From CAYWBU01 sp942491525 (GTDB lineage: Bacteria; Desulfobacterota; Desulfomonilia; UBA1062), in contig CALOBW010000064.1 of the NCBI GenBank assembly GCA_942491525.1, positions 101,386-165,385 of the forward strand: a DNA stretch of 64,000 nt, given 5' to 3'. The number at the start of each line of letters is the position of its first letter. The first letter of the stretch is position 1. Below are positions 15,267-25,200 of this stretch, piece by piece. A program made the position numbers and the translations under genes. Below the pieces are notes generated by a model. That model had not been told where the DNA came from, made no database searches, and worked only from the letters and a program-made list of their open reading frames with translations.

Positions 15267-18101
15267 ATGGAGCATCGACAGCTGTACAATATCAGGCTGA
15301 TTAAGTCCTATCTCGAGTATATAGAGAAGTTTCATCCCGATGTTGAGATTGACACCATCCTGGAATATGCGGGTATCAGCCGCTATGAGTTGCAGGATAT
15401 GGGTTACTGGTTTACCCAGGAGCAGTCCGACCGCTTTTATGAAATTGTGGTGCGCCTGACCGGTAACTACAACATTGCGCGCGAGGCGGGGCGGCTGGAG
15501 GCGACATCGGCATCCTATGATACATTCCGCCAGTATGTTTTTGGCTTCATCAAGCCGGTGACGGCATATGCCGTAGTCTCAAGGCTGGCTGATAAGCTGA
15601 CCCGTGGCGGTCAGATCGAGTGCCGCAAAATTGAGGGCAACAAGGTTGAGCTGGTCGCCACGCCGGCCAGCGGTGTGCAAGAGCAGGCCTATCAGTGTCA
15701 GAACCGCACCGGCGTGCTGGAGGCTCTGGCTAAGCCTTTCAATGGCAAGTTCGCCCAGGTTGAGCATCCCGAGTGCCTTCATCGCGGCGACAGCTGTTGC
15801 CGCTATCTGATCAGCTGGGACAATCCGTCCTTCTTTGTGTGGAAGAAGATAGCCAGCTGGGGAGCTCTGCTGGCCGTTTTGGGTGCCTTCGTGATCCATC
15901 TCATGCAGCCTGAGTTGAATCCGCTGCTCTATATCATGCCCCTCGGCAGTTTGGTTCTCCTGAGTGCATTTTACTCGGAAAATCTTGAAAAGCAGGAGCT
16001 GGTCAGAAACATAACGGCCCAGGGCAATGCCGCCGAACAGCTCTTCAGTGAGATCAATGTGCGCTACAATGATGCTCTGCTGATTCAGGAGATAGGTCAG
16101 GCCATCAGCATGATTCTCAATATCCGGGATCTGATTGAATATCTGATGCATGTGTTGGAGAAGCGATCAGGATTTGATCGCGGCATGGTTCTGCTTTCAT
16201 CTGATGACGGACGCGGCCTGAGTTGCATGAATGGTTTCGGTTATACCGAAGAGCAGATGAAGGTTCTTAGCAGTCTGACATTTAACCTCGGGGGCGGCGA
16301 ATCCCGGGGGCCCTTGATCAAGGCCTACCGCACACAGACGGCTTGCATAATCAATAATGTTGATGAGGTTTTGGCGGATCTTTCGCCGCGCTCACGCAAG
16401 CTGGTCGAGAGTTTTGATCTGCACTCCATGGTTTGTGTGCCCATCGTCTACAAGGGGGAGTCCCTTGGGGTGCTCTCGGTTGATAATACGCGCACCATGG
16501 ACAGCATCAGTCAGACTGAGTTGAGTCTTCTGACCGGCATTGCCCAGCAGATCGGCATCAGCATCAACAATGCACGCTCCTTTCAGCAGCTGCAGGCCAG
16601 CGAAGCTCAATATCGAGAACTGGTCGAGACAGCCAACAGCATTATTATGCGTATCGACCTTGATGGGCGTATTAAATTCTTAAATTCGTTTGCCCAGACT
16701 TTTTTTGATGTTGACGATTTAATCAACCAGAATCTGATCGGCACGATCATTCCGGCCCATACGCCGGCGGCCAGAGTTTTCAGTGAAATCTGCCAGCGTC
16801 AGGAGAGTTCCAATGCCGTGCAGACCGAGATCAAACATCCCGGTGAGAAGGCGGCCTGGATTTCCTGGACAATCAAGGCCATCAGCGACCGCAGTGGCGA
16901 TGTCTATGAGCTGCTCTGTATTGGCAGCGACATGTCGAGCCAGAAACAGCTGGAGAATCAGCTGCGCCAGAGTCAGAAGATGGAGGCCATCGGCACCCTG
17001 GCCGGCGGTATTGCCCATGATTTCAACAATATTCTTTTTCCGATAATTGGTTATGCTGAGATGAGTATGGACGATGTGCCGCGCGACTCTCTGGTGCACT
17101 CCAATCTTGAGGAGATATTTATCGCCGCCAAGCGCGCCAAGGAGTTGGTGGAGCAGATTTTGATCTTCAGCCGCCAGTCGGAGTTTGAGATCCGGCCTCT
17201 GCTGGTTCAGCCGGTGGTCAAGGAGGTGTTGAAATTGATGCGGGCCTCTTTGCCGTCCACCATCCGGATTGTGCCTCAGATCGACGGCAACTGCCGCCCG
17301 GTTATGGCCGATCCGACCCAGATCCATCAGATAATGATGAACCTCTGCTCAAATGCCGCCCACGCAATGCGTGACAGGGGCGGTGTGCTGATGGTCAAAC
17401 TCTATGAAAGTGATGATTGTTGCCGCTGCGCCTCCGCTATTCAGTCGGGTTTGCCGCGGGGCTGTGTAGTGCTCGAAATCAGGGATGAAGGTCATGGCAT
17501 TGGTGATGACATTATGGATAAGATTTTTGATCCCTACTTCACGACCAAGGGTCCCCAGGAGGGATCCGGCATGGGGTTGGCCGTGGTTCATGGTATCGTG
17601 AGAAGCTATGGCGGCCACCTTGAGGTGGACAGCAAAGTTGGGCAGGGCACCTGTATCAGGGTTTTCATTCCGGCCCTTGATCGCAGCATGGTTGATTTCA
17701 AACCGGATCTTCAGCGTCAGGATCTGGAACGGGGGGATGAACGTATTCTGCTGGTCGATGACGAGGAGTTTGTGGTGCAGATGAGCCAGCAGATGTTGAG
17801 TCGCCTGGGGTATGATGTGACAGCGGCCTCCGGCTCGCTGGAGGCGCTTGAAATTTTCAGTCGGCGTCCCGCCGAATTTGACCTTGTGCTCACCGATCAC
17901 ACTATGCCCCATATGACGGGTATGGAGATGGCCGAGAAGATGCTGGCAATCCGTAAAGATATCCCCATTATTCTGTGCACCGGCTTCAGTGAAGGTCTTT
18001 CCGAGGAGCGGGTGCGGGAGCGGGGTATCCGTGAGTTTGTGATGAAGCCTCTGGCTACCCGGGAAATCAGTGCGGCGATCCGGCGAACTTTGGATGCCTG
18101 A
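15267..18101 (+). CDS. Hybrid sensor histidine kinase (V4R-like sensor, GAF, PAS, HisKA, HATPase, REC)
   Basis: A 944-residue kinase. Residues 1-185 form a sensor domain ending in HPECLHRGDSCCRYLISW, resembling the cysteine-containing end of V4R small-molecule-binding domains. Two membrane helices follow (about 195-240), then a coiled coil, GAF (about 270-440), PAS (about 455-560), HisKA with phospho-His in GGIAHDFNN (near 584), HATPase (about 690-805, GMGLAVVHGIV) and a receiver with Asp near 877 (VLTDHTMPH). The sensor sits before the helices, so it is probably cytosolic. No DNA-binding partner is adjacent, so its output goes elsewhere. The ligand is unknown. Confidence 0.9.
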   Translation: MEHRQLYNIRLIKSYLEYIEKFHPDVEIDTILEYAGISRYELQDMGYWFTQEQSDRFYEIVVRLTGNYNIAREAGRLEATSASYDTFRQYVFGFIKPVTAYAVVSRLADKLTRGGQIECRKIEGNKVELVATPASGVQEQAYQCQNRTGVLEALAKPFNGKFAQVEHPECLHRGDSCCRYLISWDNPSFFVWKKIASWGALLAVLGAFVIHLMQPELNPLLYIMPLGSLVLLSAFYSENLEKQELVRNITAQGNAAEQLFSEINVRYNDALLIQEIGQAISMILNIRDLIEYLMHVLEKRSGFDRGMVLLSSDDGRGLSCMNGFGYTEEQMKVLSSLTFNLGGGESRGPLIKAYRTQTACIINNVDEVLADLSPRSRKLVESFDLHSMVCVPIVYKGESLGVLSVDNTRTMDSISQTELSLLTGIAQQIGISINNARSFQQLQASEAQYRELVETANSIIMRIDLDGRIKFLNSFAQTFFDVDDLINQNLIGTIIPAHTPAARVFSEICQRQESSNAVQTEIKHPGEKAAWISWTIKAISDRSGDVYELLCIGSDMSSQKQLENQLRQSQKMEAIGTLAGGIAHDFNNILFPIIGYAEMSMDDVPRDSLVHSNLEEIFIAAKRAKELVEQILIFSRQSEFEIRPLLVQPVVKEVLKLMRASLPSTIRIVPQIDGNCRPVMADPTQIHQIMMNLCSNAAHAMRDRGGVLMVKLYESDDCCRCASAIQSGLPRGCVVLEIRDEGHGIGDDIMDKIFDPYFTTKGPQEGSGMGLAVVHGIVRSYGGHLEVDSKVGQGTCIRVFIPALDRSMVDFKPDLQRQDLERGDERILLVDDEEFVVQMSQQMLSRLGYDVTAASGSLEALEIFSRRPAEFDLVLTDHTMPHMTGMEMAEKMLAIRKDIPIILCTGFSEGLSEERVRERGIREFVMKPLATREISAAIRRTLDA

Positions 18102-18108
18102 TGATAAT

Positions 18109-18126
18109 TGCTGTTGCAGCATTTTT
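18109..18126 (+). terminator. Candidate intrinsic terminator after the hybrid kinase
   Basis: TGCTG (18109-18113), loop TTG, CAGCA (18117-18121), then TTTTT (18122-18126). The stem is only five pairs, but the T tract is well placed eight bases after the kinase stop codon. Confidence 0.45.
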
Positions 18127-18167
18127 CGAAGGTGATAAGATGGGCCCCACTTTCAGGAGGTGTACTG

Positions 18168-19022
18168 ATGAAATTTAAATATCCTTTGATTGTTGTGGTG
18201 ATTCTGCTGGCAGTCGGTGCGGCCTTTGTGGTCGGCAACATGTTGGGCCAGAAGGATGTCGAGATAATCGATGTGGTTGAGGAAGAGCCTCCCGCGGCAG
18301 TTGAAATCCCGGTTGAACAGCCGGTCGTCGAGATCGAGCCGCTGGAACCGGCTGAACCCGCCCTGCCTGAAGTGAAGGCTCCCGAAGCGCCGGTGGTTGA
18401 ACCGGTCAAGAATCATGACTACTACACTGATCAGATTAAGAAGCGCTGTGCTGAGCTGGACAGTGAAGCCTATATTCAGGCCTACATGGTTGATGAGGGG
18501 CTTTTCATCAAGCTCTCCTACATCCTGGAGCGTCTCGGCAGCCGCCTGCCGGTTGTCAGCGGCGAGACCCGTGATCTCTATACGATCGTCAGCAACGCAG
18601 CCCACTTCTATCGGGTGCTGGGTAAGCAGGATATGTTGCTGCTGCGGGCGATTATCACGAATGAGCGTGAGCAGGTTGAAGATGATTTCTCGCTGATTTA
18701 TGAGTACCTGGTCAGCGGCCTTGACGAGCAGCGTTCTGCTGTCTCGCTGGCGGCACTCTATGAGTATTCCGGCTTTTTCCTGAACACCTTGGGTGGCAGC
18801 TCCTATCTTGCCAGACGTGATGTTAAGACGGCGCTGGTGGCCCGCTACTACTCGCTGATGCTGCTCTATCGTGCCGACAGGCAAGAGCTTAACCGCTACG
18901 GTCTCGATATTGTGCCGATGATCGAAATGCTGCAGCGTGACATGCGTGGTCAGTCCAACCTTAAGTATCGCTCGGCTTATCTTAATAATCTGCAGAAGAT
19001 GCGTGCTTCCTACAACCGTTAG
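18168..19022 (+). CDS. Membrane-anchored hypothetical protein with Pro/Glu-rich linker
   Basis: A 284-residue protein. It has an N-terminal helix (residues 5-25, PLIVVVILLAVGAAFVVGN), then an acidic, proline-rich linker with PAA/EPLEPAEPALPE-like repeats to about residue 85, and finally a helical domain of about 190 residues. The helix is most likely an uncleaved anchor, placing the rest in the periplasm, with the linker spanning distance as in TonB-like or SPOR-anchored proteins. No family recognised. AGGAGG lies nine bases before the ATG at 18168. Confidence 0.75.
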   Translation: MKFKYPLIVVVILLAVGAAFVVGNMLGQKDVEIIDVVEEEPPAAVEIPVEQPVVEIEPLEPAEPALPEVKAPEAPVVEPVKNHDYYTDQIKKRCAELDSEAYIQAYMVDEGLFIKLSYILERLGSRLPVVSGETRDLYTIVSNAAHFYRVLGKQDMLLLRAIITNEREQVEDDFSLIYEYLVSGLDEQRSAVSLAALYEYSGFFLNTLGGSSYLARRDVKTALVARYYSLMLLYRADRQELNRYGLDIVPMIEMLQRDMRGQSNLKYRSAYLNNLQKMRASYNR

Positions 19023-19050
19023 GTGAGCTGTGCGGACAGGCGGGGCTGAG

Positions 19051-19983
19051 ATGGTCACGCGCTTTATTCTTTTTCAGATGGTTATCCTGCTGCCCTTCTT
19101 CGGAGGGGCAGTTCTTCGTTCTCGCTCAACGCTCGGCCGTGACTTTCCCAAGCGTCTGATCAGGTTCAATCTTATCAGCATTGAACCCCTGATTGTTCTC
19201 TGGAGCATCTGGGGGCTCGACCTCAGTCCAGAACTGATTCTGCTGCCATTCTCGGGGCTGGGGCTTGTCCTTTCAGGCGGCTTGCTGGGGCTTCTGCTTG
19301 CTCGTTTCATGACTCTTGAGCAGCGCAGCCGGGCAACCTTTCTGATCAGCTCATCCCTGGCCAATCACGGATTTACCATGGGCGGGTTTATCTGCTACAT
19401 CCTCATGGGCGAAGAGGGGCTGGGGCTCTCCTTTATTTTTATCTCCTACTTCATGCTCTACCTTTTCGGGGTAATCTTTCCCTACGCCGCTTTTGTCAGC
19501 GGCGGACGGAAGCCCGTGCGTGTCTTTCTGCTGGAGTTCATCAAAAATCCCCAAAATATGCCCCTCTATGCGGTGGTTGCAGCTGTTGCTCTCCAGCTGG
19601 GCGGTATCGCCCGTCCGGATATTTTCTTTCCGATTGATCTGCTGCTGGTGATCTCCATCGCCATCTACTATCTGACGGTGGGTTTTAATTTCAGGCTCTC
19701 TGGCGGATTGGCCTTCATGCGCGAGAACTTGGCCATGGTGATGATTAAATTTGTCTGTCTGCCGCTGATGGCCTGGTTGCTGCTGGTACTTGCCGGATTC
19801 ACCGGTAATCCGGGGCGGGTTATTCTGATCCAGTCCATGATGCCGGCGGCAACCTACTCAGTTGTCACCAGCGTGCTCTTTGATCTGGATGCCGACCTGG
19901 CTTCCAATATGTTCGTTATCAATACATTGATCTTCCTGGTCGTGGTTCTGCCCATGCTCTGCATTCTCTATCCATTCTTCTAG
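19051..19983 (+). CDS. AEC-family membrane transporter
   Basis: A 310-residue integral membrane protein with about ten hydrophobic helices in two halves, as in the auxin efflux carrier (AEC) family of secondary transporters. The C-terminal stretch MMPAATYSVVTSVLFDLDA followed by two further helices fits the family's final repeat, and SSLANHGFTMGGF fits the kinked helix in the first half. The substrate is not predictable. I start at the ATG at 19051, with GGGGC upstream; a GTG at 19030 is possible. Confidence 0.75.
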   Translation: MVTRFILFQMVILLPFFGGAVLRSRSTLGRDFPKRLIRFNLISIEPLIVLWSIWGLDLSPELILLPFSGLGLVLSGGLLGLLLARFMTLEQRSRATFLISSSLANHGFTMGGFICYILMGEEGLGLSFIFISYFMLYLFGVIFPYAAFVSGGRKPVRVFLLEFIKNPQNMPLYAVVAAVALQLGGIARPDIFFPIDLLLVISIAIYYLTVGFNFRLSGGLAFMRENLAMVMIKFVCLPLMAWLLLVLAGFTGNPGRVILIQSMMPAATYSVVTSVLFDLDADLASNMFVINTLIFLVVVLPMLCILYPFF

Positions 19984-20024
19984 CAATATTGACAACTGGC
20001 TCCGGCCGCCTAACTATTCGGAAT

Positions 20025-20330
20025 ATGGATATTAAAACATTGGCGGCAAAGTTGTATATGGCTGAAGATGAGTTCATGGAGCTTCTGCTGATTCTGTTGC
20101 GCAAAAGCCGGCAGGATCTGCATCAGCTGCAGGATTCATTCGTCTGCGGCGTTTGTGATGCTGCGCCGGCCCATTCCATTAAAGGCGCCGCAGCCAATCT
20201 TGGGTTGACCGAACTGGCTGCAGTGGCCCGCAACGCTGAAACATGCGCCAAAGAGGGCTGCCTTAATGCTGAATGCATTGAGCAGCTGCGCAGCGAGCTC
20301 GATCATATTGAAGCGCAGATCAAAGCATGA
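20025..20330 (+). CDS. Stand-alone Hpt phosphotransfer protein
   Basis: A 101-residue helical protein with the Hpt signature PAHSIKGAAANLGL; the phospho-accepting His is residue 50. It is the first gene of the partner-switching and chemosensory block. It overlaps the next gene (REC-SpoIIE) by 4 bp, so phosphate transfer to that receiver is the obvious guess; CheA receivers further down are alternatives. The ATG at 20025 has only a weak CGGA upstream. Several cysteines (CGVC, CAKEGC) are unusual for an Hpt but may be incidental. Confidence 0.85.
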   Translation: MDIKTLAAKLYMAEDEFMELLLILLRKSRQDLHQLQDSFVCGVCDAAPAHSIKGAAANLGLTELAAVARNAETCAKEGCLNAECIEQLRSELDHIEAQIKA

Positions 20331-21433
20331 GCGGCCGCGAGCACCACATCCTGGTGGTAGATGATAATCCGGTCAACACCTCAGTCCTGCAGCGATATCT
20401 GGCCAGGCAGGGGTTTGTTGTGTCGGTGTCAGATAGCGGCCTGCAGGCCCGCCGGATGATCGCTGAGGCTGTTCCGGACCTGATTCTGCTGGATATTATG
20501 ATGCCCGGGGAAGACGGCTTTGCCGTGATCCGCTCACTCAAGTCCCAGTCGGAAACAGCCTCAATTCCGGTTATATTTCTGACCGGGGTCGATGATGTGG
20601 ATTCGAAGATTGCCGGTTTTGAGCTGGGGGCTGTTGATTATATCACCAAACCCTTCAATCTCAAGGAGGTCCAGGCCAGGGTCAGTCTTCATCTGAAACT
20701 TTCGGCCGCAACACGTTCGATGGTCGCGGCTCAGACTGCGCGTCTGCATCAGATTGAGGTGGCGCAGAAGTCTTTGCATGTTGAACCCCGGGCGTTGCCC
20801 GAAGCCGGCTTTGCAGTATATTACCGCAGTCTTTATGAGGCCGGCGGTGATATCTACGATGTGATCAAAATAACAGATGATATCTACGGTTTTTTTGTAG
20901 GTGACATTTCGGGGCATGATCTGGGGGTAGGCTTTATGGCCTCGGCTGTGCACGCACTCTTGAGCCAGAACTGTGTCCCGATCTACGAGCCCCGAGAGAC
21001 CATGCAGATCATTAACGATGTCCTGGTCAATGTATTGCCCTCCAGCAAATATCTGACCGCCAATTATATCAGGCTTAACCGGCGATCAAACATGCTCAAT
21101 TTAATATGTGCGGCCCATCCCCCCGTTCTGTATCAGCCGCTTGCCGGTGAACCGCGGTTGCTGGAGGCCAGCGGCGATGTGCTGGGTATGTTTCGGGGGG
21201 CCGTGTTTGGCGAGCTTGAGATGGCGGTGGCCCCCGGTGACCGCTTCTTCATCTTTTCAGATGGTCTGCTGGAGTGTCGCGGCCTGGTCTGGCCGGCGGT
21301 CATTGATGAACTGCCGGGGGTGCTGTTGCAGCATTCGGGTTTGGCCCTGGCTGAAACTGTCGCGGCTGTCGCGAACAGCCTGACTGTCGATCGGCTCACG
21401 GATGACGTCGTTTTGTTGGGGTTTGAGGTGTGA
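20327..21433 (+). CDS. Response regulator with SpoIIE/RsbU-type PP2C phosphatase domain
   Basis: A 368-residue protein: receiver domain 1-125 (phospho-Asp56 in LILLDIMMPGEDG, Lys in YITKPFN), short linker, then a SpoIIE-like phosphatase (about 160-365). The phosphatase metal motifs are visible as EAGGDIYD, VGDISGHDLG, FIFSDGLLE and DDVVLLGF. In partner-switching systems such an enzyme dephosphorylates a STAS anti-sigma antagonist; here the STAS protein at 21913 is the likely substrate. Start and stop overlap the neighbouring genes by 4 bp each. Confidence 0.92.
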   Translation: MSGREHHILVVDDNPVNTSVLQRYLARQGFVVSVSDSGLQARRMIAEAVPDLILLDIMMPGEDGFAVIRSLKSQSETASIPVIFLTGVDDVDSKIAGFELGAVDYITKPFNLKEVQARVSLHLKLSAATRSMVAAQTARLHQIEVAQKSLHVEPRALPEAGFAVYYRSLYEAGGDIYDVIKITDDIYGFFVGDISGHDLGVGFMASAVHALLSQNCVPIYEPRETMQIINDVLVNVLPSSKYLTANYIRLNRRSNMLNLICAAHPPVLYQPLAGEPRLLEASGDVLGMFRGAVFGELEMAVAPGDRFFIFSDGLLECRGLVWPAVIDELPGVLLQHSGLALAETVAAVANSLTVDRLTDDVVLLGFEV

Positions 21434-21840
21434 TTGATTTCAGGCGCGACGCCACCAGCCTCAGTTGTCAGTTTCCGGCCTCGCTTAAGCTGATCGATGA
21501 GGTATCGTGGGAGAGTGAGATCTTTCTGCGTCAGATCGGTCTTGATAGGGTTGCCTTTGGGGCGATTCTCTCATTGAGGGAGGCCCTTTCAAATGCGGTG
21601 TTGCACGGCTGCGGGGCTGATGCCGGCAAGTTTGTAAATCTGAAAATAGCCAAGGTGGGCAACGCTCTGGAGTTGACGGTCGGCGATGAAGGACCGGGCT
21701 TTGATTGGCAGAGGGCCATCAGTCGGGATCTGCCGACCACAGAGGAGAGCGGTCGCGGGATTGCCATAATGCGTCGTTATTTTGAAAGTCTGCGCTATAA
21801 CCCTGAAGGTAACGTGCTCATATTGAGTAAAATAATATAG
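21430..21840 (+). CDS. RsbW/SpoIIAB-like serine kinase (anti-sigma or switch kinase)
   Basis: A 136-residue GHKL ATPase: N box ALSNAVLHGCG, G1 VGDEGPGFDW and G2 ESGRGIAIMRR. This is the size and form of RsbW-type kinases, which phosphorylate a STAS partner and bind a target when the partner is phosphorylated. It starts at a GTG overlapping the phosphatase stop (GTGA). No sigma factor gene is nearby, so the target may be a remote sigma factor or a non-sigma protein. Confidence 0.88.
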   Translation: MIDFRRDATSLSCQFPASLKLIDEVSWESEIFLRQIGLDRVAFGAILSLREALSNAVLHGCGADAGKFVNLKIAKVGNALELTVGDEGPGFDWQRAISRDLPTTEESGRGIAIMRRYFESLRYNPEGNVLILSKII

Positions 21841-21912
21841 AATTTTGTGCCCCGCCTTGAAAGCCACTGCGCCGGAGTTATTAAAGTTATCCAGTGAACA
21901 GGAGGGCGAGGT

Positions 21913-22209
21913 ATGGCCGAAAAGCTTGGTGAAAACGTTATAAAACCAGTCAGTGATGTTGTGGCTTCGATGGCCGGCGACTTCAAACAGCAACTGATGA
22001 ATCACATTGAGCGTGATTCCACGAGCCTTACCGTCGACCTGGATAATGTCAAGATGGTTGACTCGGTCGGTCTGGGGGTGATTCTGGCCGCCTACAACAC
22101 CCTCAGGGATGCCGGCGGCGAGTTGAAGGTTGTCAATGTTTCCAATGAGATAAGTTCCCTCTTCAAAGCCATGCGTCTGGATCAGCATTTTGAAATTGTG
22201 GCCAAGTAG
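21913..22209 (+). CDS. STAS-domain anti-sigma factor antagonist
   Basis: A 98-residue STAS protein. The segment VKMVDSVGLGVILAAYN holds the conserved Asp-Ser, with Ser as the expected phosphorylation site. In the usual scheme the RsbW-like kinase (21430) phosphorylates it and the SpoIIE phosphatase (20327) reverses this. AGGAGGG lies upstream of the ATG. CheA1 begins 11 bp after its stop, tying the switch to the chemosensory genes. Confidence 0.9.
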   Translation: MAEKLGENVIKPVSDVVASMAGDFKQQLMNHIERDSTSLTVDLDNVKMVDSVGLGVILAAYNTLRDAGGELKVVNVSNEISSLFKAMRLDQHFEIVAK

Positions 22210-22220
22210 GAGGGGGCCTG

Positions 22221-25200
22221 ATGAGTGATGATACCTTAGGTCTATATATAGAGGAATCCCGTGAGCATCTGGCCAATATTGAGAATGATCTGCTGGAGAT
22301 CGAAGCCGGCGGAGATAACATAAACGTTGATCTGGTCAACAAGGTCTTCAGGGCGGCTCATTCAATTAAGGGCGGGGCCGGATTCGTTGGGCTCAAGACC
22401 ATCAAGGAACTGGCTCATAAGATGGAGAACGTGCTGGGCATGATCCGCAGCCGAGAGCTGTCGCCGGCGCCGGATGTGATCAATATTCTGCTGCTCTCGT
22501 CGGACGCGCTGCGAAGTATGATCAATAATGTGGCCCAGAGCGATCAGTATGATGTATCGCAACATGTGGATGCCCTTGTCCAGATCGCCGCCGGCAATCT
22601 GGCCGAAGAGGATAAGGCAACCGTTAAGGCCGATGTTGCCATCAGTCTGAGTGACGGAACTCAGCTTTTTCATGTCAGCGAGTATGATGTGGTTTCAGCC
22701 ATGCGTGCTGACAAACAGATCTATCTGATAGAGTATGACTTGATTCATGATGTGCATCGCATGGGCCGTACCCCCCTTGATATTCTGCGCGACCTGCAGC
22801 ACACCGGAGTCATAATTGAGAGCAAAGTGCTGGTTGATGCCATCGGCTCATTGGCGGATTTTGATCTCAGTCAGAAGCGCAGCTTTAAACTTCCATTCGT
22901 TGTCCTGTTTTCTTCCAATCAGACCCCCGAGATGGTCAGTTCTCTGATTGCAGATATTGACGGTGGTTTCATCTATATCCTCGATGACACCCTGACTCTG
23001 CAGCCGGTAGTGCCGGAAGAACGCGATATTCAGCCTGCTGCCGAAGTTCTGACCGCGCCGGTGGCTGTTGAACAGAAGGCGGAGGAGAAAGCCTTCAGTG
23101 ACGCCAGCCTGCGTGTCAATGTAAAGCTGTTGGACTCATTGATGAATCTGGCCGGGGAGCTGGTGCTGGGGCGCAATCAGCTGCTGCAGTCGATCGCTCA
23201 GGATGACATCCGGGCCATCGGGGTGGCCTCGCAGCGGCTCGATCTGATCACGTCCGAGTTTCAGGAGACCATCATGCTGACCCGCATGCAGCCAGTGGGC
23301 AATGTTTTCAACAAGTTTCCGCGGGTTGTGCGGGACCTGGCCAAGAGCCTGGGCAAGGAGATCGACATCCAGTTGGAGGGGCGCGATGTTGAGTTGGACA
23401 AGACCATTATCGAGGCCATCGGCGACCCGCTGACCCATCTGGTGCGCAACTCGGCCGACCACGGCATTGAGACGCCCGAGGTGCGCAGCCGGGCCGGCAA
23501 GGATCCCAAGGGCACCATTGTGCTCAAGGCCTACCATGAAGCCGGGCAGGTGATTATCGAGATCGTTGATGACGGGGCCGGCATCGACGGCGCCCGGCTG
23601 GTGGCCAAGGCGCTCGAGCGCGGTCTGATAACTGAAGAGCAGTCGCGCCTGATGAGTGAGAAGGAGAAGATCGCCCTGATCTTCATGCCGGGATTCTCCA
23701 CCGCCGAGAAGGTCAGCGATGTTTCGGGGCGCGGCGTGGGCATGGATGTGGTCAAGACCAATCTGGACTCATTGGGCGGGCAGGTCGACATTGAATCTGA
23801 AGTCGGCAGGGGTACGCGCATCCGCATCAAGCTGCCCCTGACCCTGGCCATCATTCCGTCCCAGATAATCTCAATGGGTTCTCAGCGCTACGCCATCCCG
23901 CAGGTCAACCTGGAGGAGCTGGTGCGCATTCCGGCCAATCAGGTCAAGGATCGGATTGAGCTGGTCGGCGATGCCCAGGTTGTGCGTCTGCGCGGCAAGC
24001 TGCTGCCGCTGGTGCGCCTGGCCGATATCCTGGGGGTTGAACGCCACTATACTGATCCGCAGACCGGCGAGACGCAGGTTGACCGGCGCAGCCGTCTGGC
24101 TGACCGTCGCAGCCGCAAGGACAGTCAGGCGATGCCGCTCAGGGATGCCGAAGAGCGTTTGAGTCAGGATCGCCGCTACCATTCGGCCAGCGCGGTCAAC
24201 CTGATGGTGGTCTCCACCGGGGCCATGCAGTACGGCCTGGTGGTTGATGAGCTGCACGATTCCGAGGAGATAGTGATCAAGCCGCTGGGGCGCCACTTCA
24301 GCAACTGCAGCGGTTATGCCGGCGCCACCATCATGGGTGACGGCAGCGTGGCGCTGATTCTGGATGTCTCGGGTCTGGCCCATCTGGCGGACCTGGTCTC
24401 GGTTGAGGGCAGCGAGCGCTCCCTGCAGCTCAGTGCTGAACAGCAGGCTGTCAATGAAGACGAGCAGTCGCTGTTGCTCTTCAGGTGCGGTGCGGACCAG
24501 CAGTTCTGCGTGCCGCAGGCCCTGGTGCAGCGCATTGAAAAGATTGCCAGCAGCGAGATTGAACTGCATGGCGATCAGCGGGTGGTGCAGTATCGTGAGG
24601 CCACTCTGCCGCTTTTCAGTATTGATCAGGTGGCCAATGTTCAGCCCCTGGCTGAATCTGCCGGTCATCTGGTGGTTGTCTTTGTTCTGGGAGGGCGCGA
24701 GATCGGCCTTCTGGCTACGCCTCCGGTGGATGTGATCACCATTGATGTTGAGTTTGACCGGGGCACCCTTGTTCAGCCCGGCATTATGGGGTCGGCAATT
24801 ATCCGCGGGGTGACAACCCAGATGGTGGATATTTTTGCAATAGTGGAGGCTGTCCATCCAGACTGGTTTGAGAAGCGGAAGATTGACAGGGGCAATGCGC
24901 CGACAATTCTCTATGCGGAAGATTCAATCTTTTTCCGCAATCAGGTCAAGGGGTTCATTGAGGATGCCGGTTATCAGGTGATTGAGGCAGAGGATGGCGA
25001 AGTGGCCTGGGATCTCATGCAGCAGCATGCTGCGGATATCGCCATGGTTGTGACTGATATTGAGATGCCGAAAATGAACGGTTTTGAATTGACCGAGAGG
25101 ATCAGGGCCGATGAGCGCTTCAACGCTCTGCCGGTAATCGCCATGACTACCCTGGCCGGGCAGGACGATGTGCAGCGCGGTAAGGCTGTCGGGATTGATG

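Noticed and set aside
19987..20015. TTGACA at 19987 as a confirmed promoter for the chemosensory block
   Set aside because: No -10 matching more than three positions lies at a suitable distance; kept only as a hint in a finding.
21430..22209. A sigma factor partner next to the RsbW-like kinase
   Set aside because: No protein in the block has sigma region 2 or 4 motifs; the partner must be elsewhere or not a sigma factor.
23871..24857. A 328-codon open frame antisense to cheA1, with a counterpart antisense to cheA2
   Set aside because: Its repetition in both copies follows from the duplicated cheA core; the product is His/Gln-rich shadow sequence.
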